A stretch of 64,000 nucleotides of DNA from a virus: the IMG/VR virus record IMGVR_UViG_3300031772_000007, positions 1-64,000 of that record; one strand, written 5' to 3'. The notes below the pieces were generated by a model that searched no databases, was not told the origin of the DNA, and saw only the letters and a program-made list of their open reading frames with translations. Positions within the stretch are counted from its first letter, which is position 1, and every line of letters starts with the position of its first letter. Positions 40,718 to 48,979 of this stretch are shown in pieces. The position numbers and the translations under genes were made by a program.

Positions 40718-42274
40718 CTACCGGCGCACCACGTCCAAGTGGGTCTGCACCGCCTTGAGCGCGCCGAGGCGCACGCCCTCCCGCGCGAACCAGCTCGCCA
40801 TGAGGCGGTCCCCGGTGTGCGCCCGCGGGTCATAGAACAGCATCTCGTTCACCCACTCGTAGAGCTGCGGGTGGAGGCTGCCGTCCGTGTTGGGGATGAT
40901 CCACTTCCGCCCCGCCATCTCCGCCGCGATGGACTCAATGCCGAATTCAGGGTGCGCCTTGTTCCTGCCCGTCGTGAACGCCCTGATCGGCACCGCGAAG
41001 TCCCGCCGTGCGAACTGGATGATGAAGTCCTGCGCCGCGTTGTTCTCCACGATGCAGATGGAGAAGTAGCGCCGATGGTGGTCGATGATCTTCAGGATGA
41101 TTTCCGGCCCAGCCCAACGTCCCGCCTCGACGTTCAACACCTCGCGGTCGCCGTTCGGGTGCGCCGCGATGGTGAACAGGCAGGTGAGGTCCGCGCCGTC
41201 CTTCTGTTGCACCGCCAGGTCCACCCCGGTGTACGTCTTGATGCCGTTCGGTAGCGCCTGGAGCCCGTGGCAGAGCCGCTTCCCATTCCCGCGCTCCAAG
41301 CACCAGCCCACCCACTCCTTGCGGAAGCGCGCTTCCTCATCGCTTCGGGCGACGCAGAGCATCGTGCGCGCGAACTCCAACGGCCCCCGCTCCTCCTTCA
41401 CCCGCTGGATGCGCTCCATCGGCCACCGCTCGGGCCAACGCGGCTGCCCGTCGTCCCCCAGCACCGGGTAGCGCATCGCCACCCACCCTGGGAGCTTCGC
41501 CAGCCGGTGGAGGGCGTCATCTGGGTGGAAGGCGGTCCCAATCACCAGCACCCGCGCCTTCGCCGTGAGACGGGAGAAGAGGGACGCCTGAATCCACTGG
41601 AAGCAGTCCTCCCGCATCTTGGCGGAGCGGGTGTTCTCCGTGTCGAGGAGGTCGTCCACGATGAGGATGTCGATGCGGCTTCCCAGCACGTTGCCGTGGA
41701 CGCCGAGGGTCTGCACGCTCGGGTCCTTGCTCTGGTAGGGGCGCGCAATCGTGATGGCACGGCTGGTCCACTGCTCCTTGCCAGGACGAAGCTCGGGGAA
41801 GACGGCGTGCAGCTCCGGGCTCGCCTCGATGTACCGCTTGATGGTGCGGAGGATCTTGTCCGCCTGCCCCGCAGTGTTACTGACAACGGCCACGCGGAGC
41901 GTCGGGTCCTGCCCAAGAAGCCAGAGCGTCCGGGCAATCGCCACCTGCCACGTCTTGCCCGACTCGACCGAACTCCAGATGATAAGCCGGTCGTGCAGCT
42001 CCGCCAGCTCGTGCCAGGCGACGTGGCAGGAGGCTTGGTCCAGCGGGAGCCCCGTCTTCTCGTCCCGCATGACCGCGGTGGAGAAGGCGTCGATGTCAAT
42101 GCGCGCCGCTTCGACCAGCTCCCGGTTCAGGAAGGCGTCCGCCTCGGGGTCGAACTCCAGCTCGTCGGGGATGGCGGTCACGGTCGGAGGCATTCCAGCA
42201 GGCCAGCCCTGCGCGTCAGCTCTTCCCAGCCCCCGTTTGAGGATGTTGTTCAGCCCCAGATGTTGGACCAGCAC
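40718..42274 (-). CDS. terL: Large terminase subunit
   Basis: 518 residues from GTG 42274, which has AAGGAGG five bases before it. The ATPase domain has Walker A SSVESGKT (101-108) and Walker B ILIVDDLLD (203-211), with a coupling-type segment RVLVIGTAFH around 241-250. The nuclease domain starts with TYTGVDLAVQQKDGAD (D352 likely metal ligand). It cuts and pumps DNA into the prohead at the portal. It overlaps the end of the small subunit gene by 59 bases. Confidence 0.92.
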   Translation of the reverse strand: MLVQHLGLNNILKRGLGRADAQGWPAGMPPTVTAIPDELEFDPEADAFLNRELVEAARIDIDAFSTAVMRDEKTGLPLDQASCHVAWHELAELHDRLIIWSSVESGKTWQVAIARTLWLLGQDPTLRVAVVSNTAGQADKILRTIKRYIEASPELHAVFPELRPGKEQWTSRAITIARPYQSKDPSVQTLGVHGNVLGSRIDILIVDDLLDTENTRSAKMREDCFQWIQASLFSRLTAKARVLVIGTAFHPDDALHRLAKLPGWVAMRYPVLGDDGQPRWPERWPMERIQRVKEERGPLEFARTMLCVARSDEEARFRKEWVGWCLERGNGKRLCHGLQALPNGIKTYTGVDLAVQQKDGADLTCLFTIAAHPNGDREVLNVEAGRWAGPEIILKIIDHHRRYFSICIVENNAAQDFIIQFARRDFAVPIRAFTTGRNKAHPEFGIESIAAEMAGRKWIIPNTDGSLHPQLYEWVNEMLFYDPRAHTGDRLMASWFAREGVRLGALKAVQTHLDVVRR

Positions 42275-43187
42275 CCGCCCCTCCTTGCACCAGAATCAAT
42301 CCCTTGGCCTTCGCCCGCTCCAGCGCCCGCGCAACCGCTTTCAGCTTGATTTCCCGCTCCTCGATGCTGGAGTCCATGCTCTGCACCCCGATGACCTCGG
42401 TGGGCTGCCCCACCCGGAGCCGTTCCCCTTGGAGAGCCAGGATGATCGTCCGCTCCCCCATCTCCGCCAGGTGCATCATGTCCCTCGCCGTCTTGATGGC
42501 TTCCCGCGGAGACAGCTTGGACAGGTCCCCGAGCGCGGTGTGGAGCTGAGCAGCGATGGTCTGCGCGTCCTTCAGGAGCAGCGCCACGATGGCAGCGGCG
42601 GACAGCGCCGCCTTCCGCCCGAACTTCGCCGCGTTCGCCTCATCCGCCAGCGTCTCCGCGGCGTCCACCTTCGCCTTCACCAGCAGGTCCGCCAGCCGCC
42701 GCTTGGCCTCAATCTCCGCCCCCTGGAGGGTCGCCTGCGCCGCCTTCTGCGCGTCATCCACCTTGGACCGTGCCAGCTCCTCCACCTTGGCGAGCTGCGC
42801 CTGCGCGGCATCCAGGGTCGCCATCGCCTTGGCTTCCGCCACCCGGGCGTTCTCCGCCGCCTTCACCAGCATGTCGGTGGCGTCGATGGCCTCCGTTCGC
42901 GCCTGCGCCAACGAGGTGGATAGAACGGACTCCACCACTTCCTTCTGCTCCTCAGTGGTGATACCCGCTCGCGCCGCCCGGGCGAGGAGACTGTCCATCT
43001 GGAGCTGATCGCGGACGGGAAGTGCGCCTTGAACGGTCGGCCAGCCCCGCTCGTACAACCGTTTCGCCGTGAGTCGGTCCATCTTGACCCTATCGGCGAC
43101 CAGTTGGTGATGCACCCCCAGCTCGCGGTACGCTGCAAGCACCGCGTTGTAGCGTTGGATGGTCCGCGCTCGGTTGCCCCTCGCCAT
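42216..43187 (-). CDS. Small terminase subunit candidate
   Basis: 323 residues from ATG 43187. Residues 20-48 look like a helix-turn-helix (LGVHHQLVADRVKMDRLTAK). A long Ala-rich coiled coil of roughly 150 residues follows, which is unusual: most small terminases are under 200 residues. The position directly before the large subunit supports the call. It would recognise the packaging site and stimulate the large subunit. Confidence 0.65.
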   Translation of the reverse strand: MARGNRARTIQRYNAVLAAYRELGVHHQLVADRVKMDRLTAKRLYERGWPTVQGALPVRDQLQMDSLLARAARAGITTEEQKEVVESVLSTSLAQARTEAIDATDMLVKAAENARVAEAKAMATLDAAQAQLAKVEELARSKVDDAQKAAQATLQGAEIEAKRRLADLLVKAKVDAAETLADEANAAKFGRKAALSAAAIVALLLKDAQTIAAQLHTALGDLSKLSPREAIKTARDMMHLAEMGERTIILALQGERLRVGQPTEVIGVQSMDSSIEEREIKLKAVARALERAKAKGLILVQGGAGAGPTSGAEQHPQTGAGKS

Positions 43188-43310
43188 GCTCAATACCCCC
43201 TCGCAACCCCTTCCGAATAGCACGAGGAGGCTCGCGCGGTCCAGCCTCCCTCGGGCAATACCCGGCGTCCGGTGCTCCCCGTGACCTAATACCCGGTGAA
43301 CCCCCGCGGG
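43188..43310 (-). repeat. Intergenic region with three AATACCC repeats before the small terminase gene
   Basis: The 123-base gap contains AATACCC at 43192, 43257 and 43288 (+ strand), the last two extended to AATACCCGGYG and 31 bases apart. A GC-rich stretch surrounds them. Direct repeats next to the small terminase gene can be the packaging recognition site or a promoter/operator. The repeats are seen; the role is inferred. Confidence 0.4.
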
Positions 43311-43646
43311 TTAATCCTCCGTGTTCCCGCGAAGACGCCCCGCCGCTTCTACTGCGCGCAGGTACACTTCCACGCCTTCCGCTGCTTCTCGAAGGTTCCG
43401 GTAGGGCGGGAGGGGGGATTCACCCTGGTTGAAGACCTCCAACCCTGACTGAACGAGCCACCAGCGTCGGACCCTCCTCTCGTTCCTCCCGGGAGGGTAA
43501 TACTCCGCGTCCACCTGCGCCTTCCGGTAACGGGTGCCACTGCCCCAAGAACCCGGTTCCCCCTGGACACACACTGTAACGACCCACATGCCCCTGCCGC
43601 GCACGGTTAGGCTCAGCCCGGGGCGGATTCGTTGCCAGCACCTCAT
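43311..43646 (-). CDS. RLxG-tail family protein (111 aa), tandem paralogue
   Basis: 111 residues. Closely parallel to the next gene upstream: both start MR-x-W-x-x-IRPG, have a strand ending TVC, and end in a helix with LRA, then R-L-x-G or M-L-x-G and -TED. Last gene before the terminase region. Function unknown. Confidence 0.7.
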   Translation of the reverse strand: MRCWQRIRPGLSLTVRGRGMWVVTVCVQGEPGSWGSGTRYRKAQVDAEYYPPGRNERRVRRWWLVQSGLEVFNQGESPLPPYRNLREAAEGVEVYLRAVEAAGRLRGNTED

Positions 43647-43978
43647 CAGTCTTCCGTGTCCCCCTGGAGCATCCGTGCTGCCGCTCGGGCTCTCAGGTGC
43701 TCCTCTCCCTTCGCTGCCGCTACCTCCACCGTGCTAAACACCCCGAAGGGGAGATCCTGCCGATGGGTTCCTCGAAAGGCTCCGTTCGAGACGTACTCCA
43801 TCAACCGCCACCCGTGGACCTTCTTGGTCGCCGTCACCTCGGGGACGATGTAGACCGCCTCGTGCCGAACGAAGCCTGTCTCCTCCATGCTCCCTGCGGT
43901 GCAGACCGTGAGGAACCAGAAACCGTTGGCCTGCCGGGTGAGGTTCACCCCGGGACGGATGCCCTCCCACTTACGCAT
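43646..43978 (-). CDS. RLxG-tail family protein (110 aa), tandem paralogue
   Basis: 110 residues. N-terminus MRKWEGIRPGVNLTRQANGF with a following FLTVC strand, C-terminus HLRARAAARMLQGDTED. Clear paralogue of 43311..43646, showing recent duplication within the family. Function unknown. Confidence 0.7.
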   Translation of the reverse strand: MRKWEGIRPGVNLTRQANGFWFLTVCTAGSMEETGFVRHEAVYIVPEVTATKKVHGWRLMEYVSNGAFRGTHRQDLPFGVFSTVEVAAAKGEEHLRARAAARMLQGDTED

Positions 43979-44291
43979 CCCCGCCCCCGAGCCGCCGGAC
44001 GGCTTCCCTCACCCTCAACAGCTTCTTCGCGCCAGCCACGGCTTGCCGAAGGTAATGGTAGCGCGGTCGCGGGTCCACGAGCACCCGCAACCTCCAATCC
44101 AAGATGTCACCCCGCTCCCGTAGCTCATACACCTCGTAAACACGCCAGAACCTTAGTTCTTTGCGGAGAGTGCAGCTCAACCCGCCGCACCGGACTATCC
44201 ACTCCCGGGGCTCGTCCTCGTGCCCCGTCTTGGCCGGATGAGAAGCGACAAAGAAGCCCTCTCCTTGGTCCCTGGTGACACCGCGGGCCAT
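43971..44291 (-). CDS. RLxG-tail family protein (106 aa)
   Basis: 106 residues from ATG 44291, with AAAGGGGTAGG upstream (a GTG three bases earlier is also possible). Beta-rich N-terminal part (EWIVRCGGLSCTLRKELRFW) and a C-terminal helix LLRVREAVRRLGGGDA. Function unknown. Confidence 0.65.
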   Translation of the reverse strand: MARGVTRDQGEGFFVASHPAKTGHEDEPREWIVRCGGLSCTLRKELRFWRVYEVYELRERGDILDWRLRVLVDPRPRYHYLRQAVAGAKKLLRVREAVRRLGGGDA

Positions 44292-44590
44292 CACCCTACC
44301 CCTTTCAGCCGGTCCACCGCATCCATCGCTCTCAGGGCAGCCTCCGCCGCCTGGAAGGCTTCCCGGACCGTGCCCGTGGCGATCCGCCGGATACCTGGCG
44401 GGAAGACGGCAATCCAGGTCCCACCCAGCGTCCGGTACACCTCGGCGTCCCGCGTGACGTAGGGCTCGAAGTCCGTATGTCTTTGTAGACCCACCCCTGT
44501 ACCCAAGGACAGCAGGTAGTCGGGTGCGCCAACCTCGCTGGAAGGCGCGTTGTCGATGACCAGCCCGGTCTTGGTGACGACGCGCCTCAT
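44291..44590 (-). CDS. RLxG-tail family protein (99 aa)
   Basis: 99 residues; ATG 44590 overlaps the upstream stop by four bases. Ends in a helix FQAAEAALRAMDAVDRLKGV after a strand-rich body with TWIAVFPPGIRRI. Function unknown. Confidence 0.65.
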   Translation of the reverse strand: MRRVVTKTGLVIDNAPSSEVGAPDYLLSLGTGVGLQRHTDFEPYVTRDAEVYRTLGGTWIAVFPPGIRRIATGTVREAFQAAEAALRAMDAVDRLKGVG

Positions 44591-44949
44591 CGCCGCCGCT
44601 CCCCCGCCGTCAGCCGGTAGATGGCGTCCGTTCGCTCCGCCCACCGCAGCACCCCCTCCGGGTGCAAGAACTTCATGCTCCGAACCCGAAAGGCTCCCCA
44701 GCGCAGGTTCCGGCGGTCCTCGATGATGGCGATCCGCCCCATCGCCGCTATCACCACCCGGAAGACGTAGTCCGGTCGCGTTCCGACGGACTCCGGGGTG
44801 TCCCCTCCGAACCGGATACCCAACGCCTCCACCCGCCATCTCCCGCTTTGCTCTACGAGCTGGTCGAACAGGGAATGGTAGACCTCCTGCATCGCCGACA
44901 CGGGCATCACCTTCTCCCACCGAAGCCCGCGTTGCGCTTCCAGCCTCAC
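44587..44949 (-). CDS. RLxG-tail family protein (120 aa)
   Basis: 120 codons from GTG 44949 (GTGA overlap). Strand-rich centre (YVFRVVIAAMGRIAIIEDRR) and a C-terminal helix RWAERTDAIYRLTAGERRR, a variant of the shared ending. Function unknown. Confidence 0.6.
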   Translation of the reverse strand: MRLEAQRGLRWEKVMPVSAMQEVYHSLFDQLVEQSGRWRVEALGIRFGGDTPESVGTRPDYVFRVVIAAMGRIAIIEDRRNLRWGAFRVRSMKFLHPEGVLRWAERTDAIYRLTAGERRR

Positions 44950-45218
44950 ACTTTCCAACCCGCCTTCCTGATGTCGTCCCAACTGTAAACCGCGACCGAT
45001 TCGTGCCCGTCCGGCTCGTGTCCACCCACGCTGAGGAACCAGTTGCCGGTGAGCCGATGCACTGCGTCAACCAGCGAGGCGTACTCGGCGTCGTGATCTG
45101 CCGCCGTATGCGGGCTGTCGAACCGCCGCACCCGCCCGTGGTGTACCTGCTCGTCGAGCCATCCCCGGGGGAGCTTGTGCTTCCGCCAGAGCTGCCCGTA
45201 GGTCAGCCATTCGCCCAA
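44946..45218 (-). CDS. Small protein with YxxLWR motif and internal RLTG (90 aa)
   Basis: 90 codons from TTG 45218, chosen because GGAGGGAGGG lies just upstream and no ATG or GTG is available. Residues 5-30 (LTYGQLWRKHKLPRGWLDEQ) look like a helix-turn-helix and recur in the product of 48446..48979. The helix DAVHRLTGN appears in the middle rather than at the end. Possibly a fusion of two modules found separately in neighbours. Function unknown. Confidence 0.55.
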   Translation of the reverse strand: MGEWLTYGQLWRKHKLPRGWLDEQVHHGRVRRFDSPHTAADHDAEYASLVDAVHRLTGNWFLSVGGHEPDGHESVAVYSWDDIRKAGWKV

Positions 45219-45568
45219 GGGTCTGCCCTCCCTCCCAACCGCCGCTGCGCGTCCCAAATCCTGAAGGCTCGCACCGACCGCCGCTGTGCTTCCTCGAAGG
45301 TCGGGAACCAGTGCTGCACGCCCGACGGTCCATCCACCCGCCACCGCACCTCCGCGAAGGTCGGCGGGAAGATGCTCATCTCGACCGGGTGGTAGAAGGC
45401 AATCTTCTCCGGGTTGCCGGGGTCCAGGTAGTCCCCTCCGACCGGAATGCTCAACCGGACGATGAAGTACGCCTGCCCCGACTTCCCCTTGTCGTCGAGT
45501 GGCATCACCCTCTGAAGGTCGATGCCTCCCCCCAGCTTCCGCTCCCACACGACGACCGGGACAGTCAT
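45203..45568 (-). CDS. RLxG-tail family protein (121 aa)
   Basis: 121 residues from ATG 45568 (TGATG junction). Beta-rich N-terminal part (TVPVVVWERKLGGGIDLQRV, then QAYFIVRLSIPVGG) and helix AFRIWDAQRRLGGRADP. Function unknown. Confidence 0.65.
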   Translation of the reverse strand: MTVPVVVWERKLGGGIDLQRVMPLDDKGKSGQAYFIVRLSIPVGGDYLDPGNPEKIAFYHPVEMSIFPPTFAEVRWRVDGPSGVQHWFPTFEEAQRRSVRAFRIWDAQRRLGGRADPWANG

Positions 45569-45792
45569 CAATGCCCCCCGGAGCGCCGAAGGTCCGCCCA
45601 AGCGGGCCAGACGTGGACCGTGCGCCCCTTTCCGGGGATGCCCGCCTCCCCCAGCTCCGCTCGACAGACGGCGCACTGCACCGCCGGTCCACACCGGCAG
45701 GTCTTGCTCTCCTCGTGCGCCGTGTCGAGCCCTTCCCGGTGGAGCACCACCAACCCATTCCGATGCCCACAGGTGTTCTTCGGCTGCGCCAT
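45568..45792 (-). CDS. Small zinc-ribbon-like protein (74 aa)
   Basis: 74 residues from ATG 45792. Cys/His residues are clustered: C8/H10 near the start and a CRCGPAVQCAVC block near residues 32-43, likely binding zinc. Short Cys-rich proteins of this type are often nucleic-acid or protein-interaction modules. Function unknown. Confidence 0.6.
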   Translation of the reverse strand: MAQPKNTCGHRNGLVVLHREGLDTAHEESKTCRCGPAVQCAVCRAELGEAGIPGKGRTVHVWPAWADLRRSGGH

Positions 45793-45793
45793 C

Positions 45794-46084
45794 CTAAGCC
45801 CCCAACCTTTCCGCCGCTTCCTCTGCGCGGACGTGCTGCCGGACCAACCGAAAAACCGCGAGCGGGCTCGGGCAGTAGACGTGCGGGCGCACATCGACGT
45901 GCCGCCCGTCCCGGAACCCCGTCAGCAGCACGTCGTAGCCCGCCAAGTGCCGGGTGACGATGGCGCGAATCTTCCAGCTCCCGCGGAGCGCGAGCCAGCA
46001 CACCCCGTACTTCTGCGGCATCACCACGAGCCCGGCGACCTCGCGGACCTTCCGATTCCGCAGCCTGTCCCAAATCAACCGCAC
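45794..46084 (-). CDS. RLxG-tail family protein (96 aa)
   Basis: 96 codons from GTG 46084. Strand-rich N-terminus (VAGLVVMPQKYGVCWLALRG) and C-terminal helix RQHVRAEEAAERLGA. Function unknown. Confidence 0.6.
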   Translation of the reverse strand: MRLIWDRLRNRKVREVAGLVVMPQKYGVCWLALRGSWKIRAIVTRHLAGYDVLLTGFRDGRHVDVRPHVYCPSPLAVFRLVRQHVRAEEAAERLGA

Positions 46085-46410
46085 GCCCCGAGCCTCCTCA
46101 CCGCGTCCCACAGGGTAAGAGCCCTCTCCGCCGCTGCCTGCGCTTCCTCCTCCTGCTCGTGCAAGGTCGTCGCCCGAAAGGGATGAAACCCGCTGTAGTG
46201 GCACACCCAATCTCCACCCGGCTCTCCCTTTGTCGCCCGCTCCTCGACCCAGGCATGAGGACGCTGTTCTATCGGAACGCCGTCGTAGGTCCGCAGTTCC
46301 ACCAGAACCATCCGGCGTTGATTGGGCTCCATGCCCACCCGGCTCTCACCTCGGCGAAAGAGCCCTTCCTCCCCCCGAGGAGCCGTCGTTCTTGTCCTGC
46401 GCGGCTTCAC
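46075..46410 (-). CDS. RLxG-tail family protein (111 aa)
   Basis: 111 codons from GTG 46410 (GTGA overlap). A basic N-terminus, strands (RRMVLVELRTYDGV, then WVCHYSGFHPF) and a helix ending LTLWDAVRRLGACG. Function unknown. Confidence 0.65.
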   Translation of the reverse strand: MKPRRTRTTAPRGEEGLFRRGESRVGMEPNQRRMVLVELRTYDGVPIEQRPHAWVEERATKGEPGGDWVCHYSGFHPFRATTLHEQEEEAQAAAERALTLWDAVRRLGACG

Positions 46411-46652
46411 GCCTTCTGCCACCGTGCCTTCTTCAGCACGCCCTTCTTCCGCCGCGGAATCATGTTCATGTAGAGCATGTCCTTCTCGTCGAAGCAGCCG
46501 GAGTGGGCCACCATCGCCCCAAGGGCGACGGACAGCGCCTCCTCGTGTTGCTCCTGCTCGAACGTCTGCGCCTTCCGCGACACGCACTGCATCAGCTCCA
46601 GCTTGCGCCGGAGGTTGTCGAATGCCCCTCGATACGTCAGCTTGCTTCTCAT
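46407..46652 (-). CDS. Small helical protein (81 aa)
   Basis: 81 residues; ATG 46652 overlaps the radical SAM gene stop by four bases. Helical, basic at the end (MIPRRKKGVLKKARWQ), with two Cys. The middle (HEEALSVALGAMVAHSG) resembles the product of 50214..50432 (DEETLALALGALARRRG), so the two may be related. Function unknown. Confidence 0.6.
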   Translation of the reverse strand: MRSKLTYRGAFDNLRRKLELMQCVSRKAQTFEQEQHEEALSVALGAMVAHSGCFDEKDMLYMNMIPRRKKGVLKKARWQKA

Positions 46653-48148
46653 GGCCCCTCCAAGTCGAACGCCTCGAACGTCTCCTTCAGCTTGCCCTTC
46701 TTCAGCGGACGGTACTGCTCCACGCGGCAGAACGAGGACGGCCCTACCTTCCCCGCCACCGCGTCCACGTACATCGAGAAGGCTCCGTCCTCGACAGTGT
46801 AGAACCACTTCGGAACGTGCGCTGCCTTCAGCGCCGACTCGCTCTCCCGAGCCAGCGCGGTGTCGATGCCGATGCTACGCGCCCGCGGATAGCCGCCGTC
46901 CAGCCGGTCCCCGGCGTCGAGCGCCAACACCTGCTTCACCCACTCGTCGTAGGAGTACGGCTGGAACGTCTCCGCCCGCCCCTGCCGCTTGAAGCCCAAC
47001 AGCTTCACCTGCACCTTGCACCGCTCCGCTTCGGTGAGGATGTCCCCCAGCACCTCCAACGGCGTCGAGCCCATGACGTACTGCGCCGTAAGCCGCCCCT
47101 CTAAAAGCCAATCCTGCCCCTTCTCGTGATAGCCCGCCGCATGGGAGAGAGCTGTGACCTCGTCCGGGCTCGCAACCGTGTACGCGCAGGAGGAGTAGTA
47201 CGCCATCGCCACTTTCATGTCCCCCGAGCCGAGATAGTGGATGTCCCGAGTGGTGAAGTTGGCGACCATGCCGTGCTCCCGGCACTCCCTCCCGATGTCG
47301 ATGAACTTCGGATGCGAGGTGGGCTCCCCGCCACCCACCGCGATCTCCAGCACGCCCACCCCCGCCAGCTCCTTGATGATGCCCTTGAGCTTCGGGAACG
47401 ATGCCGTCTCGCCGGTCGGGGTGCTCCCCTGGTAGCAGTAGGCGCACCCGTTCATGCAGCGGTCGGTGACCTTCAGGTCCACCAGCTCCGGCACCGATGC
47501 TCGCCACACCTTCGGGTGGCAGCCCTCGTCGGCGAACGAGAGGCGCGTCCGTGCGCCCGTCTCCCGGTTGAACAGGACCCAGTAGCCGTACTTAGGGTCC
47601 TTCCGCGCCACGATGTTCACCCCCCGTTGGAAGTCGCTGCCGAAGTCCACCGGAACCCTCTCAACACCCCCCGCCTCAAGGGTTGGGTGCGTGTCCCCGT
47701 TGTCGTTCCCCCCGAGAACGGCCACCCTGTCGCTCAACACGAAGTCTCGCAGGTCCCGCGCGAACTCCAGATTGGGCTCCTTCTGCGTGCCCACCTGCGC
47801 CGGTAGCTTGTCCATCAGGCTTTGGTGGTCCACGTAGCCCTCGGGCTCCGGCCCGTCCGCCTTCTGCTTCCACTCCAGCACGCCCGGCAGCAAGTCCTCG
47901 ACGAACCGCCGCGCCATTTCCCTGTCCGGGTGGAACTGCACCCTGAACACCTCCCAGAACTGGAGCGCCACGTACTTCGCCTTCTCCTCGCGCGACGTGA
48001 GCGTGAACATCTCCCACCCAAACTCGGGGCTGCACCACGCCTCCTCGCGCGCTTCGCCGGGGCGCAGGAAGATGAGGGTGTGATCCGAGCTGCTGTTGTT
48101 CGCAAAGCCCAGCCTGACGTTATGAATCCTCGCGGTCCTCAAGCCCAC
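46649..48148 (-). CDS. Radical SAM enzyme, second copy, with long N-terminal domain
   Basis: 499 codons from GTG 48148. The cluster-binding site is C231, C235, C238 in DRCMNGCAYCYQG, and VGGGEP (271-276) is the SAM-binding strand. About 220 residues precede the radical SAM core, starting with FANNSSSDHTLIF, a pattern also seen in other phage radical SAM proteins. Substrate unknown. It is embedded among the small RLxG family genes, about 2.3 kb from the first radical SAM gene. It could act on DNA bases or on small peptides; neither is shown. Confidence 0.85.
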   Translation of the reverse strand: MGLRTARIHNVRLGFANNSSSDHTLIFLRPGEAREEAWCSPEFGWEMFTLTSREEKAKYVALQFWEVFRVQFHPDREMARRFVEDLLPGVLEWKQKADGPEPEGYVDHQSLMDKLPAQVGTQKEPNLEFARDLRDFVLSDRVAVLGGNDNGDTHPTLEAGGVERVPVDFGSDFQRGVNIVARKDPKYGYWVLFNRETGARTRLSFADEGCHPKVWRASVPELVDLKVTDRCMNGCAYCYQGSTPTGETASFPKLKGIIKELAGVGVLEIAVGGGEPTSHPKFIDIGRECREHGMVANFTTRDIHYLGSGDMKVAMAYYSSCAYTVASPDEVTALSHAAGYHEKGQDWLLEGRLTAQYVMGSTPLEVLGDILTEAERCKVQVKLLGFKRQGRAETFQPYSYDEWVKQVLALDAGDRLDGGYPRARSIGIDTALARESESALKAAHVPKWFYTVEDGAFSMYVDAVAGKVGPSSFCRVEQYRPLKKGKLKETFEAFDLEGP

Positions 48149-48449
48149 CTCCCAGCCGGTAGGTGGATTCCCACCGGGCCATGATTTCCTCTGCGTCGTA
48201 GAGCGCCTGCACCAACGTCGGACGCCAGCGCCCCGTCTCCAGTTGGGACGCCCTCTGGTACTGGAGCATCCCCTGTGGCGTCCGTCGCGTCTCCTGCATC
48301 TCCACCGAGGCGAACCAGCCCCCGGCTCCCTTCCGCAGCCATCCCGTCATGCACCTTTCCTCGGGAGCCAACCTGACCACCCTCACGTAGCTGCCACGGG
48401 ATATGCTCCATCCCTTCTCGGTGAGTCCCGTGCCTTCCTCGTCCGTCAC
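48120..48449 (-). CDS. RLxG-tail family protein (109 aa)
   Basis: 109 codons from GTG 48449 (GTGA overlap). Strands (WSISRGSYVRVVRLAPEERC, then WFASVEM) and a C-terminal helix EEIMARWESTYRLGGGLE. It overlaps the start of the radical SAM gene. Function unknown. Confidence 0.6.
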   Translation of the reverse strand: MTDEEGTGLTEKGWSISRGSYVRVVRLAPEERCMTGWLRKGAGGWFASVEMQETRRTPQGMLQYQRASQLETGRWRPTLVQALYDAEEIMARWESTYRLGGGLEDREDS

Positions 48450-48979
48450 GGGCCACTCCCGAACGTCTCGTAGCGCCGTGGCGCGCAGATGATGCAGCCC
48501 CGCGGCGTCAGTTGCTCGGTGGGGACCTCCGCGCCACAGTTGGGGCACCGGGACAGTTCCGCGTACAGCTTCACCTTCCCCGCTCCCGAGATGTTGACCC
48601 CCGACTGCTCGACCACCCGCTGCGCCGGAGATTCCTCCCCGGTGAGCCGCGCCGCCGCGTCGTTCACGATGAACTGCCCCACGTCGTAGTACGTCTCGCC
48701 GGGGCTCACCTTCGTCCCATCAGCCAACTCCGCCAAGACGATGCTGTTGTCCGGCTTGAACATCCACGCCTTCGAGCCGCCCGCCGGGAACTGCGCGATG
48801 TGCTTCAGCAGGCTCTCCCCCTGCACCCACCGGACCTCGCCACTTCGCACCAGCACGTCGAGCCCGCCCCGCGTCATCTTCAGGTCCCGCCAGATGTCCG
48901 TGTACGTGCGCCACTGGCGGTCGGCGTCCCCCGGCTGGAGGACGTACTCGCTCGACCCGACGTAGCCCCAGCGGTTCAT
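48446..48979 (-). CDS. Protein with YxxIWR motif and C-terminal zinc ribbon (177 aa)
   Basis: 177 residues from ATG 48979 (ATGA overlap). Residues 25-48 (TYTDIWRDLKMTRGGLDVLV) match the helix-turn-helix-like module of the 90-residue product of 44946..45218. The C-terminus has CPNCG near residue 143 and CIIC near 162, a typical zinc ribbon. An FIVNDAAARLTG helix lies between. Possibly a regulator or recruitment factor; function unknown. Confidence 0.6.
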   Translation of the reverse strand: MNRWGYVGSSEYVLQPGDADRQWRTYTDIWRDLKMTRGGLDVLVRSGEVRWVQGESLLKHIAQFPAGGSKAWMFKPDNSIVLAELADGTKVSPGETYYDVGQFIVNDAAARLTGEESPAQRVVEQSGVNISGAGKVKLYAELSRCPNCGAEVPTEQLTPRGCIICAPRRYETFGSGP

